Shown piece after piece: positions 1-8,617 of a DNA stretch of 64,000 nucleotides. The stretch's first letter is position 1; every line of letters starts with the position of its first letter. The position numbers and the translations under genes are program-made. Under the pieces are notes generated by a model that was given only the letters and a program-made list of their open reading frames with translations, was not told the DNA's origin and ran no database searches. The stretch lies in NCBI RefSeq assembly GCF_900090195.1, contig NZ_LT607803.1, positions 3,472,001-3,536,000 of the forward strand, in the 5' to 3' direction. This DNA comes from Variovorax sp. HW608 (GTDB taxonomy: Bacteria > Pseudomonadota > Gammaproteobacteria > Burkholderiales > Burkholderiaceae_C).

Positions 1-587
1 GCGTCGAAGCCCATCGCGGCCTGCAGCACGCGCACCGCGAGATCGACGGTGCGCGCGAAGATCGACACGCAATCCACGCTCTGCGCCGCCGGCACCACGC
101 CGCGCGCGCTCACGAGGCCGCGCGACGGCTTGATGCCCACGATGTTGTTGAGGCCCGCCGGCACGCGCCCGGAGCCTGCCGTGTCGGTGCCGAGCGAGAA
201 ATCGACCTCGCCCGTCGCCACCGCGTAGGCCGAGCCCGAGCTGGAGCCGCCCGAGACGTAGCGCGGATCGAAGCTGTTCGGCACCGCGCCGTAGGGCGAG
301 CGCGTGCCGTTGAGGCCGCAGGCGAACTGGTCGAGGTTGGTCTTGCCGAGCAGTTCCGCACCGGCGTCGAGCAGGCGCTGCACCACCGTTGCGTGCGCCG
401 CCGGTGTGCGCGAGAACTCGGAGAAAGCGGGGCAGGCGGCGGTGGTCGGCACGCCGGCCACGTCGATGTTGTCCTTGGCCGCAAAGCGCAGGCCGGCCAG
501 CGGGCCGCTCCCGGCCGTCTTCACGGGCGCGGCCAGCCGCGTGATCCACGCCGGCCCGGCTCTGTCATCCCATTGCTCGTGCACCAT
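1..587 (-). CDS. atzF: Allophanate hydrolase (amidase-signature family), N-terminal part, cut by the window edge
   Basis: Reading from the ATG at 587 gives 195 residues before the left edge, so the C-terminal part is missing. Amidase-signature residues are visible: the catalytic Lys in AAKDNIDV (about residue 38), the glycine/serine stretch [10 protein letters not shown] (112-120) and the nucleophile Ser in GTDTAGSGR (139). The stretches [19 protein letters not shown] and [11 protein letters not shown] are typical of allophanate hydrolase, which splits allophanate to ammonia and CO2 after urea carboxylase in cytosolic urea or pyrimidine nitrogen use. Another amidase of the family remains possible because the diagnostic C-terminal domain is out of view. 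A GntR-type palindrome lies just upstream. Confidence 0.8.
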   Translation of the reverse strand, partial: MVHEQWDDRAGPAWITRLAAPVKTAGSGPLAGLRFAAKDNIDVAGVPTTAACPAFSEFSRTPAAHATVVQRLLDAGAELLGKTNLDQFACGLNGTRSPYGAVPNSFDPRYVSGGSSSGSAYAVATGEVDFSLGTDTAGSGRVPAGLNNIVGIKPSRGLVSARGVVPAAQSVDCVSIFARTVDLAVRVLQAAMGFD

Positions 588-601
588 CTTTAAGCATCCC
601 G

Positions 602-615
602 TCTTGTGTACAAGA
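602..615. promoter_or_regulatory. Inverted repeat resembling a GntR-family operator
   Basis: TCTTGT-GT-ACAAGA is a 6-bp-arm inverted repeat with a 2-bp centre, 14 bp upstream of the allophanate hydrolase start. The TTGTnnACAA core is the kind of site bound by FadR/VanR-type GntR repressors, which often govern urea/allophanate and amidase operons. No GntR gene lies in the window, so the regulator is inferred. It could also serve the divergent ampG-like gene about 100 bp away. Confidence 0.45.
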
Positions 616-713
616 TGCCTTGCAAGCGGTATGCCAACGCGCGAACGCGCATCGACCGCGAGGACGCACTACGCAAGCGGGAATAATGGGAGGCCTCAGC
701 ACAACACCCGTCC

Positions 714-2099
714 ATGTCCGCACCACCGGCTGCCGAAGCCCCCCCTTCCCTGCCCTGGCGCGACGCGCTGAAGGTCTATCTCGAACCCGCCACGCTGCGC
801 ATGCTCGCGCTCGGCTTCTCGGCCGGCCTGCCGTTGCTGCTGGTGCTGGGCACGCTGAGCTTCCGGCTGCGCGAAGCGGGCATCGACCGCACCACGATCG
901 GCTTCCTGAGCTGGGTCGGCCTCGCCTACGGCTTCAAGTGGGCGTGGGCGCCGCTGGTGGACCGCGTGCCGGTGCCGCCGTTCACCAGCCTCCTGGGCCG
1001 GCGCCGCGGCTGGCTGCTGCTCGCGCAGTTCGCGGTGATCGCGGGCCTCGTCGGCATGGCCTTCAACGATCCGCGCGAGGGCCTGCCGCCGCTGGTGTGG
1101 TGCGCGGTGCTGGTGGCTTTCGGATCGGCCACGCAGGACATCGCGCTCGACGCCTTCCGCATCGAATCCGCCGCCGCGCGCAAGCAGGCCGCGCTCGCCG
1201 CCGCCTACCAGACGGGCTATCGCCTGGCGATGATCTGGGCCGGCGCGGGCGTGCTGTGGATCGCCGCCTGGGCCGAGCTCCCTGGCCTCGCGGGCTACCA
1301 GAACGGTGCGTGGAAGTTCGCCTACCTCGTGATGGCCGGCTCGATGGCGGTGGGCGTCGTCACGGTGCTGCTGTCGCCCGAACCGGTGCGCGCCGCGCTG
1401 CCCCGGCCCCGGAGCGCGGGCGAATGGCTCGAAAGCGTGCTCGTCGAACCCTTTGCGGATTTCATCCGCCGCTACAAGTGGCAGGCGGTGCTGATCCTCT
1501 CCCTGATCGCGATCTACCGCATCAGCGACGTGGTGATGGGCATCATGGCCAACCCGTTCTACGTCGACATGGGCTTCACCAAGGACGAGGTCGCCACCGT
1601 CAGCAAGATCTACGGCGTGGTGATGACGCTGCTCGGCGCCTTCGTCGGAGGCGTGCTGTCGATGCGGCTCGGCGTGATGCGCGTGCTGATGCTCGGCGCG
1701 GTGCTGAGCGCGGCGAGCAACCTGCTGTTTGCCGGGCTCGCCACGCGCGGCCACGACCTCACGGCGCTGGTGCTGGTGGTGTCGGCCGACAACCTCGCGG
1801 GCGGCATCGCTTCGGCGGCCTTCATCGCCTACCTGTCGAGCCTGACGAACGTGAGCTACTCGGCCACGCAGTACGCGCTGTTCAGTTCGCTCATGCTGCT
1901 GCTGCCCAAGTTCATCGCCGGGTATTCGGGCGCGTTCGTGGATGCCTACGGCTACCAGGCCTTCTTCGTCGGCACCGCGGCGCTGGGGGTGCCGGTGCTG
2001 TTCCTGGTGGCGCTGGCGTCGCGCTCGTACACCAACGGCACGGCGAAGGACAAGGAAAAGGACGAGGATGAGGCGCCCGACCCTGCCGCCACCACCTGA
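714..2099 (+). CDS. ampG: AmpG-like MFS permease (muropeptide permease family)
   Basis: A 461-residue polytopic protein with about 12 hydrophobic segments. The N-terminal part (LGFSAGLPLLLVLGTLSFRL, then a segment ending GFKWAWAPLVD) is typical of AmpG-type major facilitator proteins, which import anhydro-muropeptides from the periplasm for peptidoglycan recycling and can thereby influence AmpR/ampC induction. The charged C-terminal tail (KDKEKDEDE) is cytoplasmic by appearance. It starts at an ATG without an obvious Shine-Dalgarno and stands alone, divergent from the amidase gene. AmpG paralogues of unproven substrate are common, so the family call is firmer than the substrate. Confidence 0.75.
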   Translation: MSAPPAAEAPPSLPWRDALKVYLEPATLRMLALGFSAGLPLLLVLGTLSFRLREAGIDRTTIGFLSWVGLAYGFKWAWAPLVDRVPVPPFTSLLGRRRGWLLLAQFAVIAGLVGMAFNDPREGLPPLVWCAVLVAFGSATQDIALDAFRIESAAARKQAALAAAYQTGYRLAMIWAGAGVLWIAAWAELPGLAGYQNGAWKFAYLVMAGSMAVGVVTVLLSPEPVRAALPRPRSAGEWLESVLVEPFADFIRRYKWQAVLILSLIAIYRISDVVMGIMANPFYVDMGFTKDEVATVSKIYGVVMTLLGAFVGGVLSMRLGVMRVLMLGAVLSAASNLLFAGLATRGHDLTALVLVVSADNLAGGIASAAFIAYLSSLTNVSYSATQYALFSSLMLLLPKFIAGYSGAFVDAYGYQAFFVGTAALGVPVLFLVALASRSYTNGTAKDKEKDEDEAPDPAATT

Positions 2100-2194
2100 T
2101 CCATGGGCCCCCCGCACCGGATCGGACGGTTGCATGCGAATCGCCCGTAGCTGCCGGTAGCTGTTAGGCTTAAAGTTTTCGCGCCGAAGCGCAT

Positions 2195-3406
2195 TTGCAC
2201 ACCTCTTTCATCGTGTCACCTTCACGCATCCCTCCCCTGCGAGTCAGCGCCTTCACCGCCACGTCGTCGGTCGGCGTGGGCAAGGGCCCGCTTCTCGCGG
2301 CGCTCGAACAATCGAAGAGCGGCCTTCGCGCCAATGATTTCGGCCCCACGCCGCTTGCGACCTGGATCGGGCGCGTCGAGGGCCTCGAAGAACTCCGGCT
2401 GCCCGACGAGCTCGCAAGCTGGGATTGCCGCAACAACCGGCTCGCCTGGCTCGGGCTGCAGGCCGATGGTTTCATCGAGGCGGTCGCCGCGGCGCGCCAA
2501 CGCTACGGCGCGGAGCGCATCGCGCTGATCCTCGGCACCTCGACCTCGAGCATCGGCGAGACCGAAGCCGCCTACACCGAACTCGACGACGGCGCCTTCC
2601 CGGCCCACCAGCGCCGGCCCAAGGTGCACACGCCGCATTCGCTGACCCTGTTCGTGCAGGAAGCGCTCGGCCTCGAAGGACCGGCCGAGACGATCTCCAC
2701 CGCCTGCTCGTCGAGCGGCAAGGTGTTCGCGTCGGCCGAGCGGCTGATCCGCCTCGGGCTGGTCGACGCGGCCGTGGTCGGCGGTGTCGACACGCTGTGC
2801 GGCAGCGTGCTCTTCGGCTTCAACTCGCTCGAACTGGTGTCGCCCGAACCGTGCCGGCCGTTCGACGCGGCCCGCAACGGCATCAGCCTCGGCGAAGCCG
2901 CGGGCTTCGCGCTGCTGGAGCGCGGCGCGGGCCCGCTCGAACTGCTGGGCTACGGCGAGGCCAGCGACGCCCACCACATGTCCACCCCGCATCCCGAAGG
3001 GCTGGGCGCCGAACGGGCGCTCGACGACGCGCTCGCGCGCGCCGGCCTCGAGCCCGGGGACATCGACTACATCAACATGCACGGCACCGCGAGCACCAAG
3101 AACGACGAAGTGGAAGGCGCGCTGGTCGCGCGGCGCTTCCCGCCGACCACGCACGCCAGCTCGACCAAGGGCTTCACCGGCCACACGCTGGGCGCGGCGG
3201 GCATCGTCGAGGCGGTGATCAGCCTGCTCGCGATCGAGACCGGCCTCAAGCCCGGCACCGTCAATACCACCGCGCTCGACGCCGAATGCGGCCCGCAGAT
3301 CAAGCTGCAGCCGGCGCGCGGCGAGGTGCGCTATGCCCTGAGCAACTCCTTCGGCTTCGGCGGCAACAACTGCTCGCTGGTCTTCGGCAAGGGAGCCTCG
3401 GCATGA
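2195..3406 (+). CDS. Beta-ketoacyl-ACP synthase, FabF/aryl-polyene type
   Basis: A condensing enzyme of the thiolase fold that extends an ACP-bound chain with a malonyl unit. The full Cys-His-His triad is present when counted from the TTG start: Cys171 in STACSSSGK, His296 in NMHGTAS and His330 in GFTGHTLGAAG. A GTG at 2213 is an equally plausible start, and neither has a clear ribosome site. The next gene encodes a ketosynthase-like partner, and an FAD halogenase-type gene follows. This trio recalls aryl polyene, xanthomonadin or flexirubin clusters. The dehydratase, acyltransferase, ACP and ammonia-lyase genes of such clusters are absent nearby, so this is probably a residual or minimal locus. 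Confidence 0.75.
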   Translation: MHTSFIVSPSRIPPLRVSAFTATSSVGVGKGPLLAALEQSKSGLRANDFGPTPLATWIGRVEGLEELRLPDELASWDCRNNRLAWLGLQADGFIEAVAAARQRYGAERIALILGTSTSSIGETEAAYTELDDGAFPAHQRRPKVHTPHSLTLFVQEALGLEGPAETISTACSSSGKVFASAERLIRLGLVDAAVVGGVDTLCGSVLFGFNSLELVSPEPCRPFDAARNGISLGEAAGFALLERGAGPLELLGYGEASDAHHMSTPHPEGLGAERALDDALARAGLEPGDIDYINMHGTASTKNDEVEGALVARRFPPTTHASSTKGFTGHTLGAAGIVEAVISLLAIETGLKPGTVNTTALDAECGPQIKLQPARGEVRYALSNSFGFGGNNCSLVFGKGASA

Positions 3407-3467
3407 GCGCCCGCCCGGCCGTTCCGAAGGGGGCTCGCACCGCAGTGCGAAGCACGGAGGTATCCCA
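3407..3467. repeat. Hairpin-containing spacer between the two ketosynthase genes, resembling a dispersed extragenic repeat
   Basis: The 61-bp spacer contains CCGAAGGGGGCTCGCACCGC followed by GTGCGA. TCGCAC-CGCA-GTGCGA (3435-3450) forms a short stem-loop. The wording resembles GC-rich extragenic repeats common between genes in Comamonadaceae, and related hairpin DNA occurs between hpaR and hpaG1 in this window. It may be a repeat insertion in an otherwise tight operon. Dispersed-repeat status is from memory and needs a genome search. Confidence 0.35.
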
Positions 3468-4274
3468 ATGAGCGCAAAGACTCCTACCGTCTACATCGAA
3501 GGACCGGCGTTCTGGGCGCCCACGCTACCCGGCTGGGAGGTCGCGCGCGCGGTCTTCCGCGGCGAGGCGCAGCCCGTCGATCCGCCGGCCAAGCGGCCCT
3601 CGCCGCAGCTGCTGGCCCCCGCCGAGCGCCGCCGCGCGCCCGACACCGTCGCGCTGTCGCTCGAAGTCGCGGCGGCCGCGGTCGCCGGCTCGGGCCGCAA
3701 TGCGGCCGACCTGCCGTGCGTGTTCGCATCGGCGCACGGCGACCTCGGCATCAACGACTACATGTGCAGCACGCTCGCGGCCAACCCGAAGCTGCTGTCG
3801 CCGATCAAGTTCCACAACTCGGTGCACAACGCGGCCGTCGGCTACTGGACCATCGGCACCGGCTGCATGGCCGCGAGCAATTCGCTCTCGGCCTACGAAA
3901 GCACCTTCGCATCCGCCCTGCTCGAAGCGGCGGCGCAGTGCGCGGCCGACGAGCGCCCGGTGCTGCTCGTGGGCTACGACATGCCGGCCGTGGGTGCGCT
4001 CGCCTCGGTGACGAGGAGCCGTGGCCTGCTGGCGGTCGCGCTGGTCGTCGCCCCGGAGCGCAGCGAGCGCGCCGTGGCCTCGATCGACTGGTCGCTGGCG
4101 CGCGGATCCGCGGCCGCGACGCCGCTGCGCACCGATGCCGCACGCGCCCTGGGCGACAACGCGATGGCCGATGCGCTGCCCGTGTTCGAAGCGCTGGCGC
4201 GCGGCGATGCCGAATCGCTGCGCCTGCCGCTGTCCGACAAGCTCTCGCTGCAACTCGCACTGCAAGCTTGCTGA
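3468..4274 (+). CDS. Beta-ketoacyl synthase-like protein (Ketoacyl-synt_2 type)
   Basis: A 268-residue protein that resembles only the N-terminal half of a ketosynthase. The stretches VFASAHGDLGINDYMCSTLA and FHNSVHNAAVGYWTIGTGC are characteristic of the short synthase-like proteins that accompany FabF-type enzymes in aryl-polyene clusters. It lacks the second-half HGT and GH motifs, so it is unlikely to condense substrates alone. By analogy it could be the non-catalytic partner (chain-length-factor-like) of the upstream synthase. It starts at an ATG behind AGGTATCCCA, and its stop is 7 bp before the next ATG, so the two are probably cotranscribed. Confidence 0.7.
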   Translation: MSAKTPTVYIEGPAFWAPTLPGWEVARAVFRGEAQPVDPPAKRPSPQLLAPAERRRAPDTVALSLEVAAAAVAGSGRNAADLPCVFASAHGDLGINDYMCSTLAANPKLLSPIKFHNSVHNAAVGYWTIGTGCMAASNSLSAYESTFASALLEAAAQCAADERPVLLVGYDMPAVGALASVTRSRGLLAVALVVAPERSERAVASIDWSLARGSAAATPLRTDAARALGDNAMADALPVFEALARGDAESLRLPLSDKLSLQLALQAC

Positions 4275-4281
4275 GGTCGCC

Positions 4282-5289
4282 ATGACCGCCACCGCCGCCC
4301 GGCACGACGTCGTGATCATGGGCGGCGGGCTGGCCGGGCTCACGCTCGCGCTGCAGCTCAAGCAGACGTTCGCCGACATCGACGTGGTGGCGCTGGAGCG
4401 CCGGAACCATCCAGTGCCGCATGCGGCGCACAAGGTGGGCGAATCGTCGGTGGAGATCGGCGCGCACTATTTCGACACCGTGCTCGGCCTCGGGCCGCAC
4501 ATGCGGGGCGCGCAGTTGCGCAAGTTCGGCTTCCGTTTCTTCTTCAGCGAAGGGCGGCGCGACATCGATGCGGTGACCGAGATCGGCGCCAGCCGCTACC
4601 TCTTCGTGCCCAGCTACCAGATCGACCGCGGCATCTTCGAGAACTACCTCGCCGAGGAGGCCGCGCACCGCGGTGTGCAGTTCATCGACGGCGCGACGGT
4701 GCGCCGCATCGACCTGGCGGGCGACGCGCGATCGCCGCATCTGATCGAATGCGCGTGCGGCGGCGAGAACCGCGCGCTGCACGCGCGCTGGCTGGTCGAT
4801 GCCTGCGGCCGCGCCGGCATGCTCAAGCGCAAGCTGCCGGTCAAGGTGATCTGGGACTACACCTACTACTGGGGCGTGCTGTCGCAGATCTTCTTCCAGC
4901 AGCGTCTCACCGACCTGGCGCTGCTGGGCCGGCTGCGCAGCGAGCTCTTGCATTGCCAGCGCCTGAACTTCGCGATGCAGGGCTTCCTGCGCGCCTGGTC
5001 GGCGGTGAGCCGGCGGCGCAATCCGCCGGTGCTGCTCGACCATGCCGCGCTGCCGTGGTTCGCCGAGCTGAACCGCAGCCTCACCGACCGGCTCGACGAT
5101 CGCGCCTTCGTGCAGCGGCTGAAGGAGTCGACGCGGCGTCTCGACCTGCTCGCCGCCGAGGTCCTCGACCGCGCGACACGCGATCACCCCGCGCTCGATG
5201 GCGGCGGACTGCGCGCCGTACAGGGCGAGCGGCCGACATTGGTGGCCGGCGAGAGCCCTCGCGAACCGATGCTTTTCGCACCGGCCTGA
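4282..5289 (+). CDS. FAD-dependent halogenase/oxidoreductase-like protein with its central region missing
   Basis: The 335-residue product begins with a clear FAD-binding motif (VVIMGGGLAGLTLALQL) and runs normally to LVDACGRAGMLKRKL (about residue 185). The next residues, PVKVIWDYTYYWGVLSQIFF, belong near the C-terminus of full-length flavin halogenase-like proteins of this group. Roughly 200 residues normally lie between them, including the WxWxIP halogenase signature and the second flavin-contact region. The reading frame stays open across the junction near 4836, which fits an in-frame internal deletion. The protein is probably inactive. Its place behind two ketosynthase genes fits a decaying pigment or polyene locus. 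Confidence 0.65.
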   Translation: MTATAARHDVVIMGGGLAGLTLALQLKQTFADIDVVALERRNHPVPHAAHKVGESSVEIGAHYFDTVLGLGPHMRGAQLRKFGFRFFFSEGRRDIDAVTEIGASRYLFVPSYQIDRGIFENYLAEEAAHRGVQFIDGATVRRIDLAGDARSPHLIECACGGENRALHARWLVDACGRAGMLKRKLPVKVIWDYTYYWGVLSQIFFQQRLTDLALLGRLRSELLHCQRLNFAMQGFLRAWSAVSRRRNPPVLLDHAALPWFAELNRSLTDRLDDRAFVQRLKESTRRLDLLAAEVLDRATRDHPALDGGGLRAVQGERPTLVAGESPREPMLFAPA

Positions 5290-5392
5290 AATATCCGGCG
5301 AAAGACGTTTACCCAACTTTACGCTGCGTTCAAGCCCGCTTGGCGGCGGGCGAGGAACCTTGCAAGATGCCGCCCCGCGGAGGGAAATAACG

Positions 5393-6106
5393 ATGAGCAC
5401 GCCCCAACTCCTGATGATCGAAGACGACACCCGCCTCGCGCAGATGGTGGGCGAATACCTGACGCAGTCGGGTTTCGGCTTCAGCCACGCCGCCGACGGC
5501 GCGACCGGCCTCGAGATGCTGCAGCAGCGCACGCCCGATCTCGTCATCCTCGACCTGATGCTGCCGGACACCGACGGCCTCGAGGTCTGCCGCCGCATCC
5601 GCGCGCTGCCCAACGGGCTGGCCAAGGTGTCGGTGCTGATGCTCACCGCCAAGGGCGATCCGATGGATCGCATCATCGGCCTGGAGATCGGCGCCGACGA
5701 CTACCTTCCCAAGCCCTTCGAGCCGCGCGAGCTGCTCGCCCGCATCCGCGCGGTGCTGCGCCGCCGCGGCGAAAGCCAGGCCGATGCGGCCGCGCCGTCG
5801 GTGATGCGCTTCGGCTCGCTGGAAATCGACCGCAACGCGCGCACCGTCACGGTCGGCGGCGAGCCGGCGGACCTCACCTCCTACCAGTTCGACCTGCTCA
5901 CGGCGATGGCCGAGCGCGCCGGCCGCGTGCTCACGCGCGACCAGATCATGGAAGCCGTGCGCGGCCGCGAGCTCGAAGCCTTCGACCGCTCGATCGACGT
6001 GCACATGGGCCGCATCCGCGCCGCGATCGAGGCCGACGCCAAGAACCCGAAGCGCATCCTCACCGTGCGCGGCGTGGGCTACGTGTTCGCCAAGCAGCAA
6101 GACTAG
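5393..6106 (+). CDS. OmpR/PhoB-family response regulator
   Basis: A 237-residue two-component regulator. Residues 1-120 form a receiver domain with acidic residues E10/D11/D12, phospho-acceptor Asp54 in VILDLMLPD, Thr86 in MLTAK and Lys107 in YLPKPF. Residues about 138-235 form a winged-helix DNA-binding domain ending RILTVRGVGYVFA. The ATG at 5393 follows an AGGGA ribosome site, and upstream in-frame codons belong to the 3' end of the previous gene. The kinase gene starts 8 bp downstream, so they form one operon. The sequence is closest to RstA/OmpR-type regulators; its targets cannot be read from sequence. Confidence 0.9.
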   Translation: MSTPQLLMIEDDTRLAQMVGEYLTQSGFGFSHAADGATGLEMLQQRTPDLVILDLMLPDTDGLEVCRRIRALPNGLAKVSVLMLTAKGDPMDRIIGLEIGADDYLPKPFEPRELLARIRAVLRRRGESQADAAAPSVMRFGSLEIDRNARTVTVGGEPADLTSYQFDLLTAMAERAGRVLTRDQIMEAVRGRELEAFDRSIDVHMGRIRAAIEADAKNPKRILTVRGVGYVFAKQQD

Positions 6107-6114
6107 GCGCGGCG

Positions 6115-7323
6115 ATGCTGCTGAACCTCTACCGGCGCCATCTCTACGTCCGCATCTGGCTGGCGGTCGTGGCGGGTGTCTTCATCCTCACGCTGACGGC
6201 CAACTGGATCGTGCGCGAGGCCGCCGAGTACGAGCGCGAGCGGCTGGCCCCGGTGCCGCGCAACGTGGTGGTTCTCGACGATCAGGACAAGGTGATCGGC
6301 GGCGGCACGGCCCTGCGCGTGCCGGGCCAGGGCCTGGAGTTCGATGTCAACCTGGGTGACGGGCGCAATGTCACGCTGCGCGTCGCCCCCCGGCCCCAAG
6401 GCGGACCGGGTGGCCCAGGCGGCCCCGGCGGGCCGGGCCTCGCGCCGTGGCGCACACCGTTCGGGCTCGGATGGATGGTGGCGCTGATCGGCGTCGCCGT
6501 CGCGCTGGGCGTCTACCCGATCGTGCGGCGGCTTACCAAGCGCCTCGAGGAATTGCAGCGCGGCGTGCAGAGCTGGGGCGAAGGCGATCTCTCGATGCGC
6601 GTCGCCGAAGACGGGCAGGACGAGGTGGCGGACCTGTCGAAGCGCTTCAATTCGGCGGCCGCCCGCATCGAGCAGCTCGTGCGCTCGCACAAGTCGCTGC
6701 TCGCCAACGCCTCGCACGAGCTGCGCTCGCCGCTCGCGCGCATCCGCATGGGCCTCGAACTGATGGGCGGCGAACGGCCCAGCGCGGCCGCGCGCGAGGA
6801 GATCTCGCGCAACATCGCCGAGCTCGACCAGCTGATCGACGAGATCCTGCTGGCCAGCCGGCTCGATGCGAAGGAAGCCGACATGGGCACCGTCGAGTCG
6901 GTCGACCTCACCGGCCTCGCCGCCGAAGAGTGCGCGCGGGTCGACGCCGACCTCGAACTGAGCGAAGGCACCCACAGCGACGCGCTCACGGTGCGCGGCG
7001 TGCCGCGCCTGCTGCGCCGCGCGATCCGCAACCTGCTCGAAAACGCCCGCCGCTACGGCGCCGGCGAAACCAGCGTCGAACTGGCGAGCCGCGGCAACCT
7101 GGCCGAGATCCGAGTCAGCGACCGCGGCCCGGGCGTGCCTGCCGCGCTGCGCGAACGCATCTTCGAGCCCTTCTACCGCCTGCCCGGCGCCAGCGAACGC
7201 AACGGCGGCGTCGGCCTCGGCCTCGCGCTGGTCAAGTCCATCACCGAACGCCACGGCGGCAGCGTCCGCTGCGAAGACCGGCCCGGCGGCGGCGCAAGTT
7301 TCGTCATCACCTTGCCGCATTGA
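6115..7323 (+). CDS. Sensor histidine kinase (HAMP-HisKA-HATPase)
   Basis: A 402-residue membrane kinase. A transmembrane helix lies at about 13-31, then a periplasmic sensor of only some 80 residues, a second helix at about 117-137, a HAMP linker, a HisKA domain with phospho-acceptor His201 in NASHELRSPLARI, and a catalytic domain with N box (NLLENARRYG), G1 box (VSDRGPGVP) and G2 box (GVGLGLALVKSI). Just before the second helix is a glycine/proline run (GGPGG repeated, about 96-107), a flexible linker of uncertain meaning. The partner is the response regulator immediately upstream. Confidence 0.9.
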   Translation: MLLNLYRRHLYVRIWLAVVAGVFILTLTANWIVREAAEYERERLAPVPRNVVVLDDQDKVIGGGTALRVPGQGLEFDVNLGDGRNVTLRVAPRPQGGPGGPGGPGGPGLAPWRTPFGLGWMVALIGVAVALGVYPIVRRLTKRLEELQRGVQSWGEGDLSMRVAEDGQDEVADLSKRFNSAAARIEQLVRSHKSLLANASHELRSPLARIRMGLELMGGERPSAAAREEISRNIAELDQLIDEILLASRLDAKEADMGTVESVDLTGLAAEECARVDADLELSEGTHSDALTVRGVPRLLRRAIRNLLENARRYGAGETSVELASRGNLAEIRVSDRGPGVPAALRERIFEPFYRLPGASERNGGVGLGLALVKSITERHGGSVRCEDRPGGGASFVITLPH

Positions 7324-7375
7324 TTGGCTGAAGCGAGCCGGCGGTGACACGAAGTGAGCACGAGATAATCCTTTC

Positions 7376-8617
7376 ATGAGAAAGAACATCGTCCGCCCCG
7401 CTGCCATGTTCTGGGGCCTCACGGTGTTCATGCCCGTCGGCGTCACCTACGTTGCGGCTTTCCTCCTCCTCATCGCGCTGTTCGCGGCCGGCGGCTGGCG
7501 CGAGCGCGCCGTGCGGCTGCGCGGCAATCCGATGTGGTGGCCGGTCATCGCCTACGTGGCGTGGACACTGGTCGTGCTGAGCTTGGAGCCGCACTATCCG
7601 CAGACCGGGTCGAACCTGGTCCACGGACTGCGCATCGCGGCCACGGTGCTGATGGCGCTCGCGCTCACGCAGGAGGAGGCCCTCTGGGCGCTGCGCGGCT
7701 TCTGGATCATCGGCCTGGTGAACCTGGTGATGATCGCGCTCTATTACACGGTCGGGTTTCCGATGCTCGAGGCGTGGCGTGGCGTGCTGGTCCTGGTCGG
7801 CAACAAGTCGATCAGCAACGCCCTGCTCTTCACCATCATGGCGGCGACGGCGTTCGTGTTCGCCCTCAAGTCGCTCATGGAGCACCGCCCGTGGCGCGCG
7901 GTGCCGGCCTTCGCGCTGGTGCTGGCCGTGATCGCGATCATCACGCTCACGCTGCCGTCGCGCACCTCGCTGCTCGCGCTGCTGATCGCCTCGGCTGCGG
8001 CTTGCGTGCACAAGTGGCGCCGGCAACTGGAGCTGCTCGCGGTGGCGATCGTGATCGGCGGCGCGGTGGTTGCAGCGGGCATCTGGAATTCGCCCACGGT
8101 GCAGCAGAAGTTCGAACTCGGCATGCAGGAAATCGAGGCCGCGCAGGGCGGCGCGGTGTCGGAAGGCAGCTGGGTGGTGCGCTACTACATGTACCGCGAC
8201 ACCGCGCGCATGATCATCGACCGACCCCTCGCCGGCTGGGGCATCGGCGGATGGACCGAGCAGTGGCACCTGCGCGGGCCGAAGCTGCTCGCCGACTACA
8301 ACATGCCGCACAACGACTTTCTCTGGATGGGCTCGCAGGCGGGCGTTCCGGGTTCGCTCTGCCTGCTGGCGATCGTGCTCACCGCGATCTGGCTGGCCTG
8401 GCGGCGCGACGATGTCGCCGGCCGCCATGCCTTCGTCGCGACGCTGATCCTCCTCGTCGCCACCAGCCTCAACTCCGCGCTTCGCGATGCGCAGATCGGA
8501 CTCTCGATCCTGTGGGTGTCGATGGTCTACCTGCGGCTCGCGCAGGCGCCGGGCGATTCATGGCGCGCTCTGGTGCCGCAACGCAATGCCGCCGTGCCGG
8601 CCCGGCTTCAGACCTGA
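7376..8617 (+). CDS. O-antigen ligase/polymerase family membrane protein (Wzy_C-like)
   Basis: A 413-residue polytopic protein with about 10 hydrophobic segments. The large loop following PSRTSLLALLIASA, and the stretch MIIDRPLAGWGIGGWTEQW leading to NMPHNDFLWMGSQAG, are typical of the O-antigen ligase (WaaL) and Wzy polymerase superfamily, where the late His-Asn-rich loop takes part in glycan transfer. It probably moves a glycan from undecaprenyl diphosphate onto lipid A-core or another acceptor at the periplasmic face. Its last 10 bases overlap the 3' end of the convergent L,D-transpeptidase gene. Ligase versus polymerase cannot be settled from sequence. Confidence 0.75.
   Translation: MRKNIVRPAAMFWGLTVFMPVGVTYVAAFLLLIALFAAGGWRERAVRLRGNPMWWPVIAYVAWTLVVLSLEPHYPQTGSNLVHGLRIAATVLMALALTQEEALWALRGFWIIGLVNLVMIALYYTVGFPMLEAWRGVLVLVGNKSISNALLFTIMAATAFVFALKSLMEHRPWRAVPAFALVLAVIAIITLTLPSRTSLLALLIASAAACVHKWRRQLELLAVAIVIGGAVVAAGIWNSPTVQQKFELGMQEIEAAQGGAVSEGSWVVRYYMYRDTARMIIDRPLAGWGIGGWTEQWHLRGPKLLADYNMPHNDFLWMGSQAGVPGSLCLLAIVLTAIWLAWRRDDVAGRHAFVATLILLVATSLNSALRDAQIGLSILWVSMVYLRLAQAPGDSWRALVPQRNAAVPARLQT

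Noticed and set aside
6400..6440. Tandem repeat or microsatellite in the histidine kinase gene
   Set aside because: Only a short Gly/Pro codon run in a linker, in frame and not a notable repeat array.
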